DNA from: Purshia tridentata
Taxonomy: Eukaryota; Streptophyta; Magnoliopsida; Rosales; Rosaceae
Length of the DNA stretch: 64,000 nucleotides
Direction: 5' to 3'
Assembly (NCBI GenBank): GCA_003254885.1
Contig: QANT01000728.1
Span: forward strand, 1-64,000
Shown: positions 1 to 11,141 of the stretch, piece after piece
Layout: every line of letters begins with the position of its first letter
How positions within the stretch are numbered: position 1 is the stretch's first letter
Position numbers and translations under genes: made by a program
The notes under the pieces: generated by a model
Database searches by the model: none
What the model saw: only the letters and a program-made list of their open reading frames with translations
Told to the model about the DNA's origin: nothing

Positions 1-789
1 GTTTGGCTTTCAGATTTCTTAAATAAGTGTTGATTGGAATTCTGGACATTGAGTTAGTTACTTTGGATTTCATGCTTCGGTGAGACATAAAGAAATAGCT
101 TGGCACCAAGACCTCACGTTTCTTTTTAAAATCCCCCAGTTTTAAAATATTTCGTAAAAATCCACTGGTGCCTCTATATAAAATAGTATTTTAAAATCTA
201 TTTCGAGATTATTTGAAAAGCAATAAAACTAATCAAGCTGACAAATATGAAACCCGAACTGAAAGTTCATAATCTTTGAAAACTTACTTACGAAACTGAT
301 ATAACAATGAAAACGCTCACCCAAACAGTTACCCACCGAACCTGCCGTAGATGCGCAGGGCCCACGACCTGCCGTATGCATGCAGGGCCAATAATGCTGC
401 CATACGTGCGCAGGGCTCACAACCTGCCATACGCATGCAGGGCCAATAATCCTGCCGTACATGTGCAGAGCTAGAGTCTGTCATACACATGCAGGGCCAA
501 TATACCTGCCATACGTGCACGCAAGGCCGCCCCTAAAGGGCAAGGCATCCCGACATACGGCCCAAAGCCTAAATGTGTGCCGTGATGGGTCCCAAAGACC
601 TATATAATCTGAAAATCTGAAAGGTACTGCGAAGGGTGGTTTGAAAATCCTTCTCTTCAGAACTTCTTTTTCCAAGATATAAAATACTTAAAATTTCTCA
701 AAACCACGACTAGTAAACCCTTGGTACAAAACCCATTGAAATCCAGTATTTTCTCAAACTCAAACATGAAAACATTTTAAATTCCTTTA
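1..789 (-). mobile_element. Partial solo-LTR-like element, family D
   Basis: From about position 80 this matches the middle of the family D copies at 26.7-27.0 kb and 30.9-31.05 kb, including the run with 'cccccagttttaaaa' and the stretch just before 789. It carries the CTGCCGTAC minisatellite at 341-530. The left part lies outside the window. The right side stops where element A1 begins at 790 and does not resume afterwards. The sense strand is inferred to be minus by comparison with the complete copies. This is a fossil fragment with no coding capacity seen. Confidence 0.6.
341..530. repeat. CTGCCGTAC minisatellite (in D, left edge)
   Basis: About seven units of 26-28 bp, each with CTGCC(G/A)TA followed by a short self-complementary core (ATGCGC, GCATGC, ACATGT or GTGCAC) and CAGGGC. 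The small open frames over this array, rich in Cys, Tyr and Ala, are repeat artefacts rather than genes. Confidence 0.85.
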
Positions 790-3708
790 TGTCACGGCCC
801 GACCCTCGGGCACGTGAACACCAACTGAACCTGAAAACTGAAACTGTTTCCTAAAGCTGTGGGCCCTTTCTCAAAGCTGTGAGCCATGAATATAAAATAA
901 TTTACTGAGAACAACTGTAAGTTTACAAAACACATTTACATAAAACCAAGTGTAAAACCTTTTACATAAAAATCAAACTGTAAAACAACTTTCTGAAACA
1001 CTGCTGGTCCCATTGCCTCGTCTTCTCTCCACTGCCTCCTCAGCTTGCTTACCCTACAAAACCAAAACCCTGCACCCAACCACAGGTGCACCGGGTTTAA
1101 ACACAACCCGGTAAGCTCACTAGAGCTCGTATGAGTGAAACTACTGTAACCTCAAATTAAACTCAAATAAAATAATCAGTCACAATCCATTCTAAGCCTC
1201 AAATCACAATCAGTTCAAGAACCAGAAATTTCAATCCTTAACCTGATCACCAATCCTCTACCCGATCCAATACACTGTCCCAATCTGTAATACCTCAATT
1301 ATCCTCAATTGATCCCCTAAACTGGAAATCACCTCGAATTACACCACAATGTCCTGACTTAGAATCCCACTAGATTCTCCAATAATCTTAGAATCCTCGA
1401 TATCCATTCAGAACCAACTTAAACCTCAATTGGTCCTTTAACCTGATCCTGTAGATTTCTCAAGTTACACCTTAATCTCAAACTTAGAATCCAACTAACT
1501 TTCCCAATAACTTAGAATCAATCCTCATTTAAACCCTTGATCTCAAATAACCTCTATTACTCAAACCCCGGTAATCAATTCTCGCCTAAACCTTTAAATT
1601 CAACAGCTCCTCAACACCTCACTGTCACCCTTTGAGATTCCCCTAGCCTTAAAACATTTCATAAAAATCCACGACAGAGAAAATAATTACCGATTTCAAA
1701 TCCGCTTTAAAAACTCTTGGAAATCAATAAAACTGATCAAAGTCTCAAATTATAAAAGAAGAATTAAAGTTCCATAATTAAAAACAATCTGTAAACTCAC
1801 AAGATATGAAAATCATCACCCAATCCACATCTAGCTAACCTGCCGTACATACGCAGGGCTCACAACCTGCCGTACGCATGCAGGGCCAATAATCATGCCG
1901 TACATGTGCAGAGCCAAGGTCTGTCATACACATGCAAGGCCAACAACTGCCGTACGTGCACGCAGGGCCGCCCCCAAAGGGCAAGGCATCCCGACACATG
2001 GCCCAAAGCCTATGTGTGTGCCGTGATGGGTCCCAAAGACCTATATAATCTGAGAAGCTGAACGAGTACCAATTGGGTGCTCCGAAAACCGTACCAATTC
2101 GAAAAGAAATATTTTTAGTTCAAAACACCAAGCTCCAGGTTCCAAAACCTTTTGATATCACGAGAAAGTTAACCAAAGCTCGAGTTTAAAATTAAATCAT
2201 TTCTTAAAGAACCAAACGTTACCAAAAACTAATAAGTAAAATCAAATCTTTAATTTTATTCAAGAATAAACTGAATTCTCAAAATCAGTTTCCAAAACCA
2301 AAATCCACACTAAGTCATCTTAAAAAGCAATAACCTTAAAACCCTCGGGAATCCCAATCCTAACCAAAAGTCTCCACCTGGACTCACCGGTCCTCAACAA
2401 ACCACTAAATCCTTACTTATTCCTTAATCAAACCTTTAAATCCTCGGAAATTTCCATTCCTAATTCCGTACGCCTCTTAACTAATAACCAGCAACCAAAC
2501 AAACAAGCACTCAAGCAACCAAGTAACTAACTAAACTGAGAATTTAAGGATCTTAGGTTCACTCACCGTGACCGCGCGAAAAGACCGAACTGCCCTTCGT
2601 GTCCTTCGTGGCTCCTTTGCACGGATTCCAAAATCTGGCAACATAACAGCATCGGAAATACAAATTCCCGTGCCAACTGTACCTGTTAAGACCAGACAAC
2701 CAAACAAGACAAAACAGAGTTCACAACAGTTCCTTTAACAACTGAAACGGGCGGGAACCACCACGCACGGTGGCTGCCCGACCCTCGGAAAACCCACGGA
2801 AGGTCAGGGAGCTCACCCAAACTCACCCACAAGCTCGGGTGGTTGGCCCGAGGCCAAAAACACAGAAACTGGGTCGCTGGAACCACCACACGCGGCGCGA
2901 CTCGCGGTGGTCAACGGGCGATCAACTGCCAAAAACGAAAGTCACGTTTAGCTAAAACGAACTACACAGGCACGTAGAGGAGATCGAGGGGATCGATTCT
3001 CGAACCTGGGTCGATGGCCAAAACTGGCCGAAAAAGGAGGAAAACTGGCCGGAAAGCCGCCAGCCTCCCTAGCTCCGATCCGACACCCACGGCGGTCCAA
3101 CGACTCAATCGAACCCACCAACACGCTGGGCTCGACGTGAGGAAGAGATCTGGGCAGGTGGGAGGTCGCGTCGTCGCTGGAATCGCCGAGATCGCCGCCG
3201 TGACGCCGATTGTGCACTCTCGGATTCTCTCTTTCAGGGCTGTTTCGGGAGGAGGCGCCACCACCGGAGGGAAGAGGGAGGCGGCGCGAGCACGGGAAGC
3301 TAAAGACCAGGCCGGCCCGCCGCCGCCGCTGGGAGAGAGACTCGCGAGAGAGAGAGAACCATCGGGAGAGAGAGGAGAGAGAAATCTGAGGTATTCCTAG
3401 GTTTTTGTGCCATTTTTAAAATCCAACTTTTCAAAATTACAAACTTGCCCCTCTCTTCACACGTCCGTAACTTCCAAACCGTAGCTCCGTTCGACGCGTG
3501 CTACGTGTCTACGAACTCGTGAGGACGAGACCTTTCCAACGAACCCAAAGTCAACGCGAGAACCTTTCTCGAACTAAAAGTCAACTTTTGCCCCTTAAAA
3601 TCAACTTAAAATTTTGAAAAACGCCCAAAACGTTTTACTTTTCAAATGAAATCCCGAAAACCTTTAAAAAGCTTTTCAAAACCACTTTGGAAAGTGCGGG
3701 GTGTTACA
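790..3708 (-). mobile_element. Solo-LTR-like element A1 (family A)
   Basis: It begins TGTCACGGCCCGACC and ends GCGGGGTGTTACA, the same ends as copies A3 and A4, which have clear 5-bp target duplications. Flanks here are CTTTA and CTTAA, so a duplication is only approximate. Inside are the minisatellite (1839-1965), a GC-rich stretch (about 2750-3390) with purine runs, and a terminal part. The open frame at 3014-3400 lies in the GC-rich part, recurs in the other A copies as shifting frames, and is not treated as a gene. About 2.9 kb. TG...CA ends suggest a solo LTR; no gag-pol is present. Ty3/gypsy origin is a guess. Confidence 0.72.
1839..1965. repeat. CTGCCGTAC minisatellite (in A1)
   Basis: Four to five units of the same 27-28 bp repeat as in family D, followed by the shared tail 'cccaaagggcaaggcatccc' and 'gggtcccaaagacctatata'. 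Confidence 0.85.
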
Positions 3709-4425
3709 CTTAAGGTTGTCACTAGCCTTGGAGGAGCTAGTTTTGTCAGTGGTTCCTTTTGGTTTATGAGAATGCTTCTTATTTTTCTTTCTTGTATTAG
3801 CATTCTAATTTGCTTTATGCATAAAATTCACATCAGCCACAGTCTTACCTTTTCTTCCTCTTTCCTTCTCTTGCACACACATAGCTATAAGCTCATTCAA
3901 TGTCAACTTCTCCTTTTGTGCAGAATAAATGGAAGTCAGATGTTCATAAAGCTCGAAGACATCAATACTTGATGAACAATGAATTCATCAGCAATTGGAA
4001 TGTTAAGCACCCTCAGTTTTCTTGCAATGTTAATCAAGGACATAATGTATTCTCTAACACTTCCATTCCCATCGAATTTCTTACCAGTTAAAGCAGCCAT
4101 TAAATTACTTGTTTCTGCCTTCTTTAATTCTTGGTACTTCTCACTTATTGAAACCAGATAGGTCTTAGCATTATTACTTTGAACTATTCCTCCTTTGACT
4201 ATATCAGCCATAGCCTTTTTCATGATCAGAAGTGCTAACATGTTAGCTTTTTCCCATCTTTCAAATACAATACTAGCACTTGCCAAAGCTACTAGTTTAT
4301 CTTCTTTGAATGCTAGATCCAGGTCATTCAGACCTAAGACTATCTCAATATCCTACTTCCACTTCTTGAAGTTATGACCATTGAGAGGTTCAATGCTAGT
4401 GAAGCTCATGGATGCTTATAATTCT
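3709..4425 (-). mobile_element. Ty1/copia gag fragment (fossil)
   Basis: On the minus strand this encodes a gag-like segment of the UBN2 type, with the ALTGKKFDGNGSVREYIMSL run typical of plant Ty1/copia gag. It is a close relative, in opposite orientation, of the fragment at 14767-15560. It abuts the end of A1. No protease, integrase or reverse transcriptase is attached. It is a broken fossil. Confidence 0.8.
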
Positions 4426-6430
4426 ACTTATTTCATTTTGGTCACTTGTGACTATTTTGGTATTTTGAAAAAAAATCATTGACTAATATGTAACATTGAA
4501 ATTATTCATTGATTTTTTTGTAATTAACCCTAGATAATTTTAGTTTGGTAAGGAAAAGAAATGCCTTTTGTACAGTTTAAGCAGACAGTGGATCATTCCC
4601 TTTTTCTTCTATTTATTATTATTGTGTTTATTATCACTATTATCCCACTTACTGATCTCAATCATTGTAAAAGCTTATCAGCCTCTGTGTATGCTCTTCA
4701 TCCTAATGCAATTATTAATGTAATGGTGTATTTTTATCAATTTCATTGTGTATGGTGCTCTGTTTCTTGATTCATTTGGTTCGATTTGTGCATGGGTCAG
4801 CGATTAAGTAAACAGACTGACACTTCAGTCTTACCAAGTCGATGAAGACCCTGAATGAAAACACACATAAAAAGATGAATAAAAGACTTCCTTCTTTTAA
4901 ACAAATTCTCACCTGAATTACTATTAAAGTATTAGAAAAATAGAATCGTTTTGTACATTAATGAGCAATTACTGAGCATGGATGTTTCACCAAATCCACA
5001 CACACACATATCTGAATAAGGAATTAATCTTGAACCAAGATTAAAACGTTCTCACACCCATGATTAAAACACTCATACTTTTAACTGTTCTAATCTTGAT
5101 AGTAGAAAGAGATTTGTCATCAGAGAGTTATCTCCTTATTGTCACCTCTTACTAACATATAGTATAGGTCTTTGTGTGTGTACTTTTATAGAGAAATTTA
5201 CCAATGCGAGAATGCAAGCAGTTACACCAGTGCCACATGGAGTGACAACAGGGTTGTCCAAAGAAATGCCTGATTTAAAATAATGAAGCAAGTGGAGATA
5301 ATTTTATTTGGATATGGTGGATATCTGAAATTTGAAATACATGTTTAAATAGCTGATTGGATATGGTCGATAGTTTAAACATTTTAAATAAATTTTTAAA
5401 TTTCCGTTTTACATGATAAATGTTCATGTTAGCCACACAGAAAGATAACATTGCCAAGAAGTCTGCACTGAAATATTAATGTTATCTATCTTGCTGCAAT
5501 GAGTGTTGATGTAGATTTATGGGAATCTGAGTCACCAACTTAGATGTATTGACTTAGAAATTGCAGATGCCGGTGGAAGAACGGTGAGCGAAATGATGTC
5601 CTTGAAACTGGGTGGCCCTGATGATGATGGTTCCTGGACAGGGATGACAACCTGCACTAGATGAAATCTATTGAAGGTACTGGTGTAGTACCAGCCAAAT
5701 GATCTCCGATGATCTAGTCAGATGGAGATGAATATGTCAAATTGATATCTGAGGGAATTGCAAGAGAGATAGAGAATAAAAGGTTCTCCAGATAACTCTA
5801 GTTCCTTCTCTTTTAGGGTTCTTTCTTATCTTTTTTCGTCCTCCTGGCTGTGTAGAAGGAGTTCCCCTCTTATAAACAAAGATTGAGATATACTTGCATG
5901 CAGATAGGGGGTTAAGATGAAGCCACGTCTTCCTGTCAGCTTTGCATGCTACCCACCTACCAAGTCACATTGCATTTAATGTAAGCATGGCTTAAGTTGA
6001 GGGTGAGTGGGTTAGGTCTAATCCAAGCCGCATATGTCAGGGTAAGTGAGGCAAGTGGAAGTTTCCCACTTGAGCATGTCTGGGGGTCTGTGCACGAGCC
6101 AGACAGAGGACACGGTATGAAAATAGCAAGGATTCGATCCGATTTGATGGTATGGAATCGTGAAAGTAACTTGGATATCCTCGAGCTCAGAAGCTTAGAT
6201 CGGATCATTGAGCCCGGGAGCTTGGATCGGATTGTCGAGCTTAATAGTCCGATCCGATCAAACATTTCATCGTTAGGAACTCGACGGTAAGGTCACCGTT
6301 GAGGTGGATCGGTTCGGAGGAGACGTGTCGGGATGATCTACACACGGTCAATGAGTTAGTCCTGACTGAAACGAGCCACGTGTCAGCCTCTTATTAGCGT
6401 GATAGAAGTTTCAACTTGTCTATGAACACT
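4426..6430. other. Intergenic DNA, no gene recognised
   Basis: Mostly AT-rich. From about 5560 the base composition changes and the stretch 5760-5900 looks like a plant promoter or LTR leader (TATA-like 'cttataaac' near 5868, pyrimidine-rich leader). Near 6180-6250 there is a short imperfect repeat built on 'agcttggatcggat', and near 6380 a CACGTG G-box core. No LTR partner or reading frame was found. Confidence 0.4.
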
Positions 6431-6440
6431 GCGCATTGCC

Positions 6441-8444
6441 AAGAAGTTTGGTTGCATCCTTTCTTATGATGCAAATATAAGATTGCCATTGTGCGTGGCA
6501 TTTAGAAGAGGTTGCACGGAAAGGCATATTGAGTATATAGATTCAAGAATTTATTATCAAGGTAAGGTATAATGTTTGTAAATATAAAATTCTTACATGT
6601 ATGTCATCAGCTATATTAACCGTTCGAAGCCTTTTCCGTACAGTGGAAAGCCAGTGCTAATCTGTTTTGAGGTTGAACGTGAGTCTGGGATGCTACTTAA
6701 TACTAACAGTGGTCCTCCTATGGCTCAAGTAGGTATATTAATTAATGTTGTCAACTCATGTTCAAGCTACCCTGAATCGATCATATAGTCATACATATAT
6801 ATGCAGCATATGAATAGCTACCCCAAATAGATCATATAGGAGAACTATGATCATATAGTGATTAATTACATATGCAGCATATGATTTAGTTCATTCTTTT
6901 CAACGTTACCTCAATCATTTCTTTTTATTTAGAGGGCAATTGACTATTCGTGGCAAACTCCATTTAGTTTTGAATTTAATTTTATTGACTTTATTTTTCA
7001 GTTCATTAATATGACCTCCAACCCTACAGTTTGTGGGTTAAATTTTCTTAACATTTGTTTAGATTGAGAAGCGAAATGTTTTGGCATTCAATGTAGGGAC
7101 TATGTGTTTTTCTTATTTATTTACTTATTGATGATATAAAAGTATATATATTTGATTTTCAAGTTAAATTTAATTTACACAATAGTAATGTATGTTGATG
7201 AACTTCTAGAAAATAACCCAAGTGAGAAAAGACTCCAACAATGAAGAGCAATCTAAAAGACATGTTTCATTGCTCAAACTGGGTTGGAGGTCGAAACAAA
7301 AAAAGCTAGGTTGGAGTTATTCAATCAAAATGGACACTAATAATCTCTGTCAGTTGATTTTGAAAGAATGGAAAGAATTAAAACAAGACCAGTATGTATT
7401 TTTGGGAAAAATGTATAGTGTACTCATGATCACAAATATTTTTTTTAAAAAAAAATTTAACACGTACGATTTTCTATAGGTGGTGGTTTAAAGTTGCTTT
7501 AAGGGAACGCAAAACAAAATCCACTTTTCACATCATGCAGACTTACAAAACTGTTCGAGAATATAGGTGTGATATTATCTTAATACAGTCAAATATTGGC
7601 AATCTACTTTGTTTCTTTAAGGCTTTTTTACGCAAATACCTGAAATTATCAATATGTGCCAATGTGACACCTATAATCAATTTTTCAGTTAAATCATTAA
7701 CTTTTTTCTCAAATTTCTAAAATTGCCCTTAAAAAGTTTTAGTTTTTCTTAATTATACTTGAGGGCAAATTCGGAAATTTGAAAAAAAATTTGATGATTT
7801 AACAGAAAAATTGATTGTAGGTGCCACATTGGCACATATTGATAATTTCAGGTGGTAAATAGTAAAAAAAAAGTTTGGGTAGTACGGGAGCACACCCCCT
7901 ATAATTCAGGTGGTATTTACGTAAAAAACCCTTTCTTTAAAATTATTTCTATTTGGATGTGCAGAAAAAGTATTGATCGTAGCCATAAATATTTTCTATG
8001 TCAGGTATCATTGCTGCATAACCTATACTGGTATTATGTATGTTTAATTCTTACAATCACATCATTCGACATTTTTTGATAGTTTTACAACCAACGTACA
8101 CAAAATTATGTGAAGAAGTTAAAAAATAAGATAAAGGTAATAATTGATATTATCATTAATTTCTTAGTATTAAAATATGTTAATAATTTAAATAAAACAT
8201 GTTAAATGAATGTTGTTGTATTTCAGCATTCTTCGAGCAATTGGAGTCGGAGTTCCTTTCGAGACAAATTAGCCAACTTTAAGGTACAATAAGTGAGAAA
8301 TATATGAGATCTGATTAAATTGTTCAAGAGTTATCATACGTATCTAAAATATTAAAATTTTAAGGTTATGCAATTTCTTTGCAGATTAACAATGAAATTA
8401 TGAAAGATCAGTTACAAAGAAATGGATGGCACAAGTGGACGTGA
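6441..8444 (+). CDS. Unidentified spliced coding region, C-terminal part
   Basis: Five consecutive exon-like blocks have open frames, AG acceptors, GT donors and matching phases: 6611-6728, 7210-7391, 7480-7566, 7965-8004 and 8227-8283, then a last block 8385-8444 ending in TGA. Together they give about 179 residues ending RNGWHKWT. The codon split across 7391/7480 (CA|G) and across 7566/7965 (AG|A) stays in frame, which is hard to get by chance. A further block, 6441-6561, is open and protein-like (RLPLCVAFRRGC) but its donor phase does not match the 6611 acceptor, so an exon may be missing or the copy is damaged. The family was not recognised. The intron between 7566 and 7965 contains a MULE MITE. 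A Helitron-like 3' end lies 0.7 kb downstream, so this could be a captured gene fragment rather than a resident gene. Confidence 0.55.
7621..7931. mobile_element. Mutator-like MITE with 9-bp TSD
   Basis: A 311-bp element with long imperfect terminal inverted repeats: GGCTTTTTTACGC at the left and GTAAAAAACCC at the right, and inner arms containing 'gaaattatcaatatgtgcca' and its complement. It is flanked by perfect 9-bp duplications TTTCTTTAA (7612-7620 and 7932-7940), as expected for Mutator-like elements. It sits in an apparent intron of the spliced frame at 6.4-8.4 kb. Confidence 0.85.
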
Positions 8445-9141
8445 TGTGTGGGTGTAATCATGTAAACTAAACTTGGAAGTTTATTATCTCTATACCAATT
8501 AATGTGTTAGAGTAGCAATTTGTGCAGAGTTTAGAGTCTTAAACAAGGACATTGTTTGTTATTGATTCCCTAAATAAAAAAACTTCTCTTTTGCTTCTAT
8601 AAAATTTCTTTTGCCTGAATATGAATGAATACTAATGAATGCAAAGTTTAATATGAAGACATAAAACAGATAGTAATAAAGTTCATTTGGTCTATCTGTT
8701 TGCAAACATATAATATTAAAGATGTTGAATGAAGTAATGGCTGATAGTTAAGAGTCTAAACTCAATAAACTCAATGAAATATCAACTAAAGAGCCAAGGA
8801 CATCAAGGTACTGTTGCAGAAGTGAGTTTTTAGCTAATACTTAAATTTAATCAATGAATGCAGACATTGTAACTTCTGGCTTACTGTTTCTTTACTTATT
8901 TATTTCGAAAACCAACAACACCAGATTAGAAACATCATCTAGAAGCAACCAAATATTCTTGAGAGAGAAACGCTAAAATTTTGTCCTTGAGGTGTAACGT
9001 CTTTTATTGTACATGTAATTTTTTTGCTTAAAAAAAAAAGTTGAAACTTTCAGTTGCTTTTTCTCTTAAGAACATCAAAATTTAGCAAGAAAATAACGTA
9101 GACAAAAAAAGATGTTACATTTATGGACGAAAAAAAAAAGT
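8445..9141. other. AT-rich DNA, no gene recognised
   Basis: Downstream of the last exon-like block. It may include a 3' UTR for that region (AT-rich with several AATAAA-like runs near 8570). Nothing else was recognised. Confidence 0.4.
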
Positions 9142-9178
9142 CGCTTCGCACTCACGGAAGCGAGTGCAGAGAGGCTAT
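9142..9178 (+). mobile_element. Helitron-like 3' terminus
   Basis: A hairpin (GCACTC ... GAGTGC with an 8-nt loop) is followed after six bases by GGCTAT, close to the Helitron 3' signature of a hairpin followed by CTRR. The sequence is nearly the same as the inverted terminus at 16312-16350, which ends CTAG. The matching 5' end (TC...) was not found. The element would extend leftwards. Confidence 0.5.
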
Positions 9179-9186
9179 TCCTAATA

Positions 9187-10160
9187 GGGTAAATTACATA
9201 AATGTCGTACAGACTTTGATGGTTGTGCACAAATGCCGTACAAAAATATTTTTTTGACAATTTGCCATACATACAATCTTTCAAAATGGCAAATTTGTCT
9301 CTTTTGTCAAATTTTCTATTACGTAAAAATTATAAATAATTTTTTTCTGTAAATATAATTCCAAAAAAAAATTTAAAAAAAATTATTAATTTTTTTTTCG
9401 GTCTTCTTCCCCACCCATAACCACCCTTAAAGCAGTTCTTCTCCTTCCCCACCCAGACCCTAGCCTCCATTTTCTTCTTTCTCCCTCTCTCTGTGCCCCC
9501 TCTCCTCTCATCCCCGACCTCCAACTCTTAGACTGCCGCCCTCCCCTCTCCCCCCTACGCCATCACCCACCCTTTTGCCGCCAGCACCACCGGAACCACC
9601 CCCTTCACTTTCTCTTTCTTTCTCCCCCTCAGTTTCTGTCTCCCCTTGCTTGCCTCCCTTCCCCTCAGCACAAACCCCATCCCTTTCCCAGCAGCTCTCC
9701 CCCCTCCCTCGATCTGCTCCCAAAACCCCGGCCCCATCCCAACCCACCCCTCCCTCGATCTGCCTCACTCTCTCTCCCTGCCTTTCTCTTCTCACTCTAC
9801 CACCCCAACCCCTACCCTACCCAACCCACCTCGACCCTTCACCTTCAATTTGGGTAGTAATTTTTTTTCCATTTTCCGATTTTTTTGTTGCATTTTTGTC
9901 ATTGTTGTAATTTATTTTTATTTTTATAATTTTTTATAATTTATTTGTTTAAACATTTTATTTATATATTTATGAAATATTTTATGAGATGAATTGACGA
10001 AAATACCCCTAATTTTAATTGGTGAATGGATGGAATTGACAGCATATGGCAAATTTGCTCCATTTTGAAATATTGTACGGCACATTGTCTCAATTTTTGT
10101 TCTGTATGGCATTTGCGTACAACCCTCAAAGTATATACAACATCTATGCCATTTACCTTA
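9187..10160. mobile_element. TIR element with C-rich core and 8-bp TSD
   Basis: The left end GGGTAAATTACATAAATG pairs imperfectly with the right end CATCTATGCCATTTACCTTA, and the similarity runs for more than 50 bp inward. Flanks carry TCCTAATA at 9179-9186 and 10161-10168. An 8-bp duplication suggests hAT, while long inverted repeats and this terminal sequence suggest a MULE MITE. The interior (about 9400-9830) is a pyrimidine-rich strand very rich in C, giving Pro/Ser-rich open frames that do not look like a real protein. Confidence 0.7.
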
Positions 10161-10504
10161 TCCTAATATTATAATATTATAATATTACCATATTATATTT
10201 TCCAAAAATTAACTGTGTTGTTTAAATCATTTAAATCTACTAAAAATACATTAGCCTAAAAAATAGAAAATAATCAGACAAGGAAAAAAAGTTTTTATGG
10301 GTATATTTCAATTGTACCAATACGTGAGTAGGTCTATATGTATACACAGATTTTCTTAGGTGTGAATGCCCTTTTGCAATCTTTACTTCACCGGGCATCG
10401 GCCAAAATGCCCCGGGCGTCCGACGTGATCAAACGGGTGAGCCCCCTCCTACACTAGGTGCTCGGCGAGCTGAAATCCACAAAAAAACATTGCGAGCATA
10501 GAGA

Positions 10505-11141
10505 AAGACTGTATATATATACACATTACAAACTTTATTTGGTACATCATAATTTACAAATTTTTTGGTACGTTACATACTATATTTGGTGAATCATTTA
10601 TTACAAACCATATGGTACATTACTAACTAGGTGCATCAGATATTATAAACTATTTTGTACGTTACAAATTATATGTGGTACATTACTAACCAAATTTGGC
10701 ACATCATACATTACAAACTATTTGGTACGTTACAAATTATAGACAAAAAAACCTTTTTGGTCCCTATCCTATGGACAAGTTGAACTTTGGTCCCCGTCAT
10801 TTCAATTTACATTTTTTCAAGACTGTATTTCTATTATTGTCGCAATCTGGTCAAATCCGTCCAAATAGTCTACTTTAGTGCCACTCAAGTGGTGCCACGT
10901 CGACACTTTTATCTTGATTTTGACGAATTGGACCTGATTGCGACATTAATGAAAACATGATTCTTAAAAAGTGTAAATTCAAATGACAGGGACCAAAGTA
11001 CGACTCGTCCATAGTACATATAGTAAAGTCTTTTGGCCCAAATTATATATGGTACATTTTGATGGCAGTTTACAACATACCAAATAGTTTGTAATTTATG
11101 ATGTACAAAATATAATTTGTAATATGTATATATATATATAG
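10505..11141. repeat. Foldback-type repeat with repeated subterminal motif
   Basis: The arms are built of a degenerate repeat (TTACAAACTATTTGGTAC / GTTACAAATTATA) present at 10520-10740 and as its reverse complement at 11040-11130. Both outer edges are TA-rich (tatatata). The arrangement is that of a foldback or long-TIR element. It is interrupted by a MULE MITE at 10742. Confidence 0.6.
10742..11038. mobile_element. Mutator-like MITE nested in foldback repeat
   Basis: A 297-bp element with imperfect inverted ends ('cctttttggtccc' at the left, 'gggaccaaag' and 'agtcttttggccc' at the right). It has a perfect 9-bp target duplication CAAATTATA at 10733-10741 and 11039-11047. No coding capacity. 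Confidence 0.8.

Noticed and set aside
341-530. Possible CRISPR-like array of direct repeats
   Set aside because: The units are contiguous and diverged with no unique spacers, and the genome is that of a plant.
329-675. Overlapping open frames with Cys/Tyr/His-rich repeats over the CTGCCGTAC array
   Set aside because: They follow the minisatellite in several frames on both strands and recur at each array. No start context or conservation of one frame supports a protein.
3014-3400. 128-residue open frame in a GC-rich stretch
   Set aside because: It lies inside LTR-like element A1. The equivalent stretches in A3 and A4 are open in different lengths and frames, and composition explains it.
5500-6430. 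Possible additional LTR starting TGTTGATGTAG
   Set aside because: Leader-like composition was seen, but no second end, target duplication or second copy could be found in the window.
9508-9939. Pro/Ser-rich and Gly/Arg-rich open frames on both strands
   Set aside because: They come from the one-strand pyrimidine tract within a TIR element. Low complexity, no domain.
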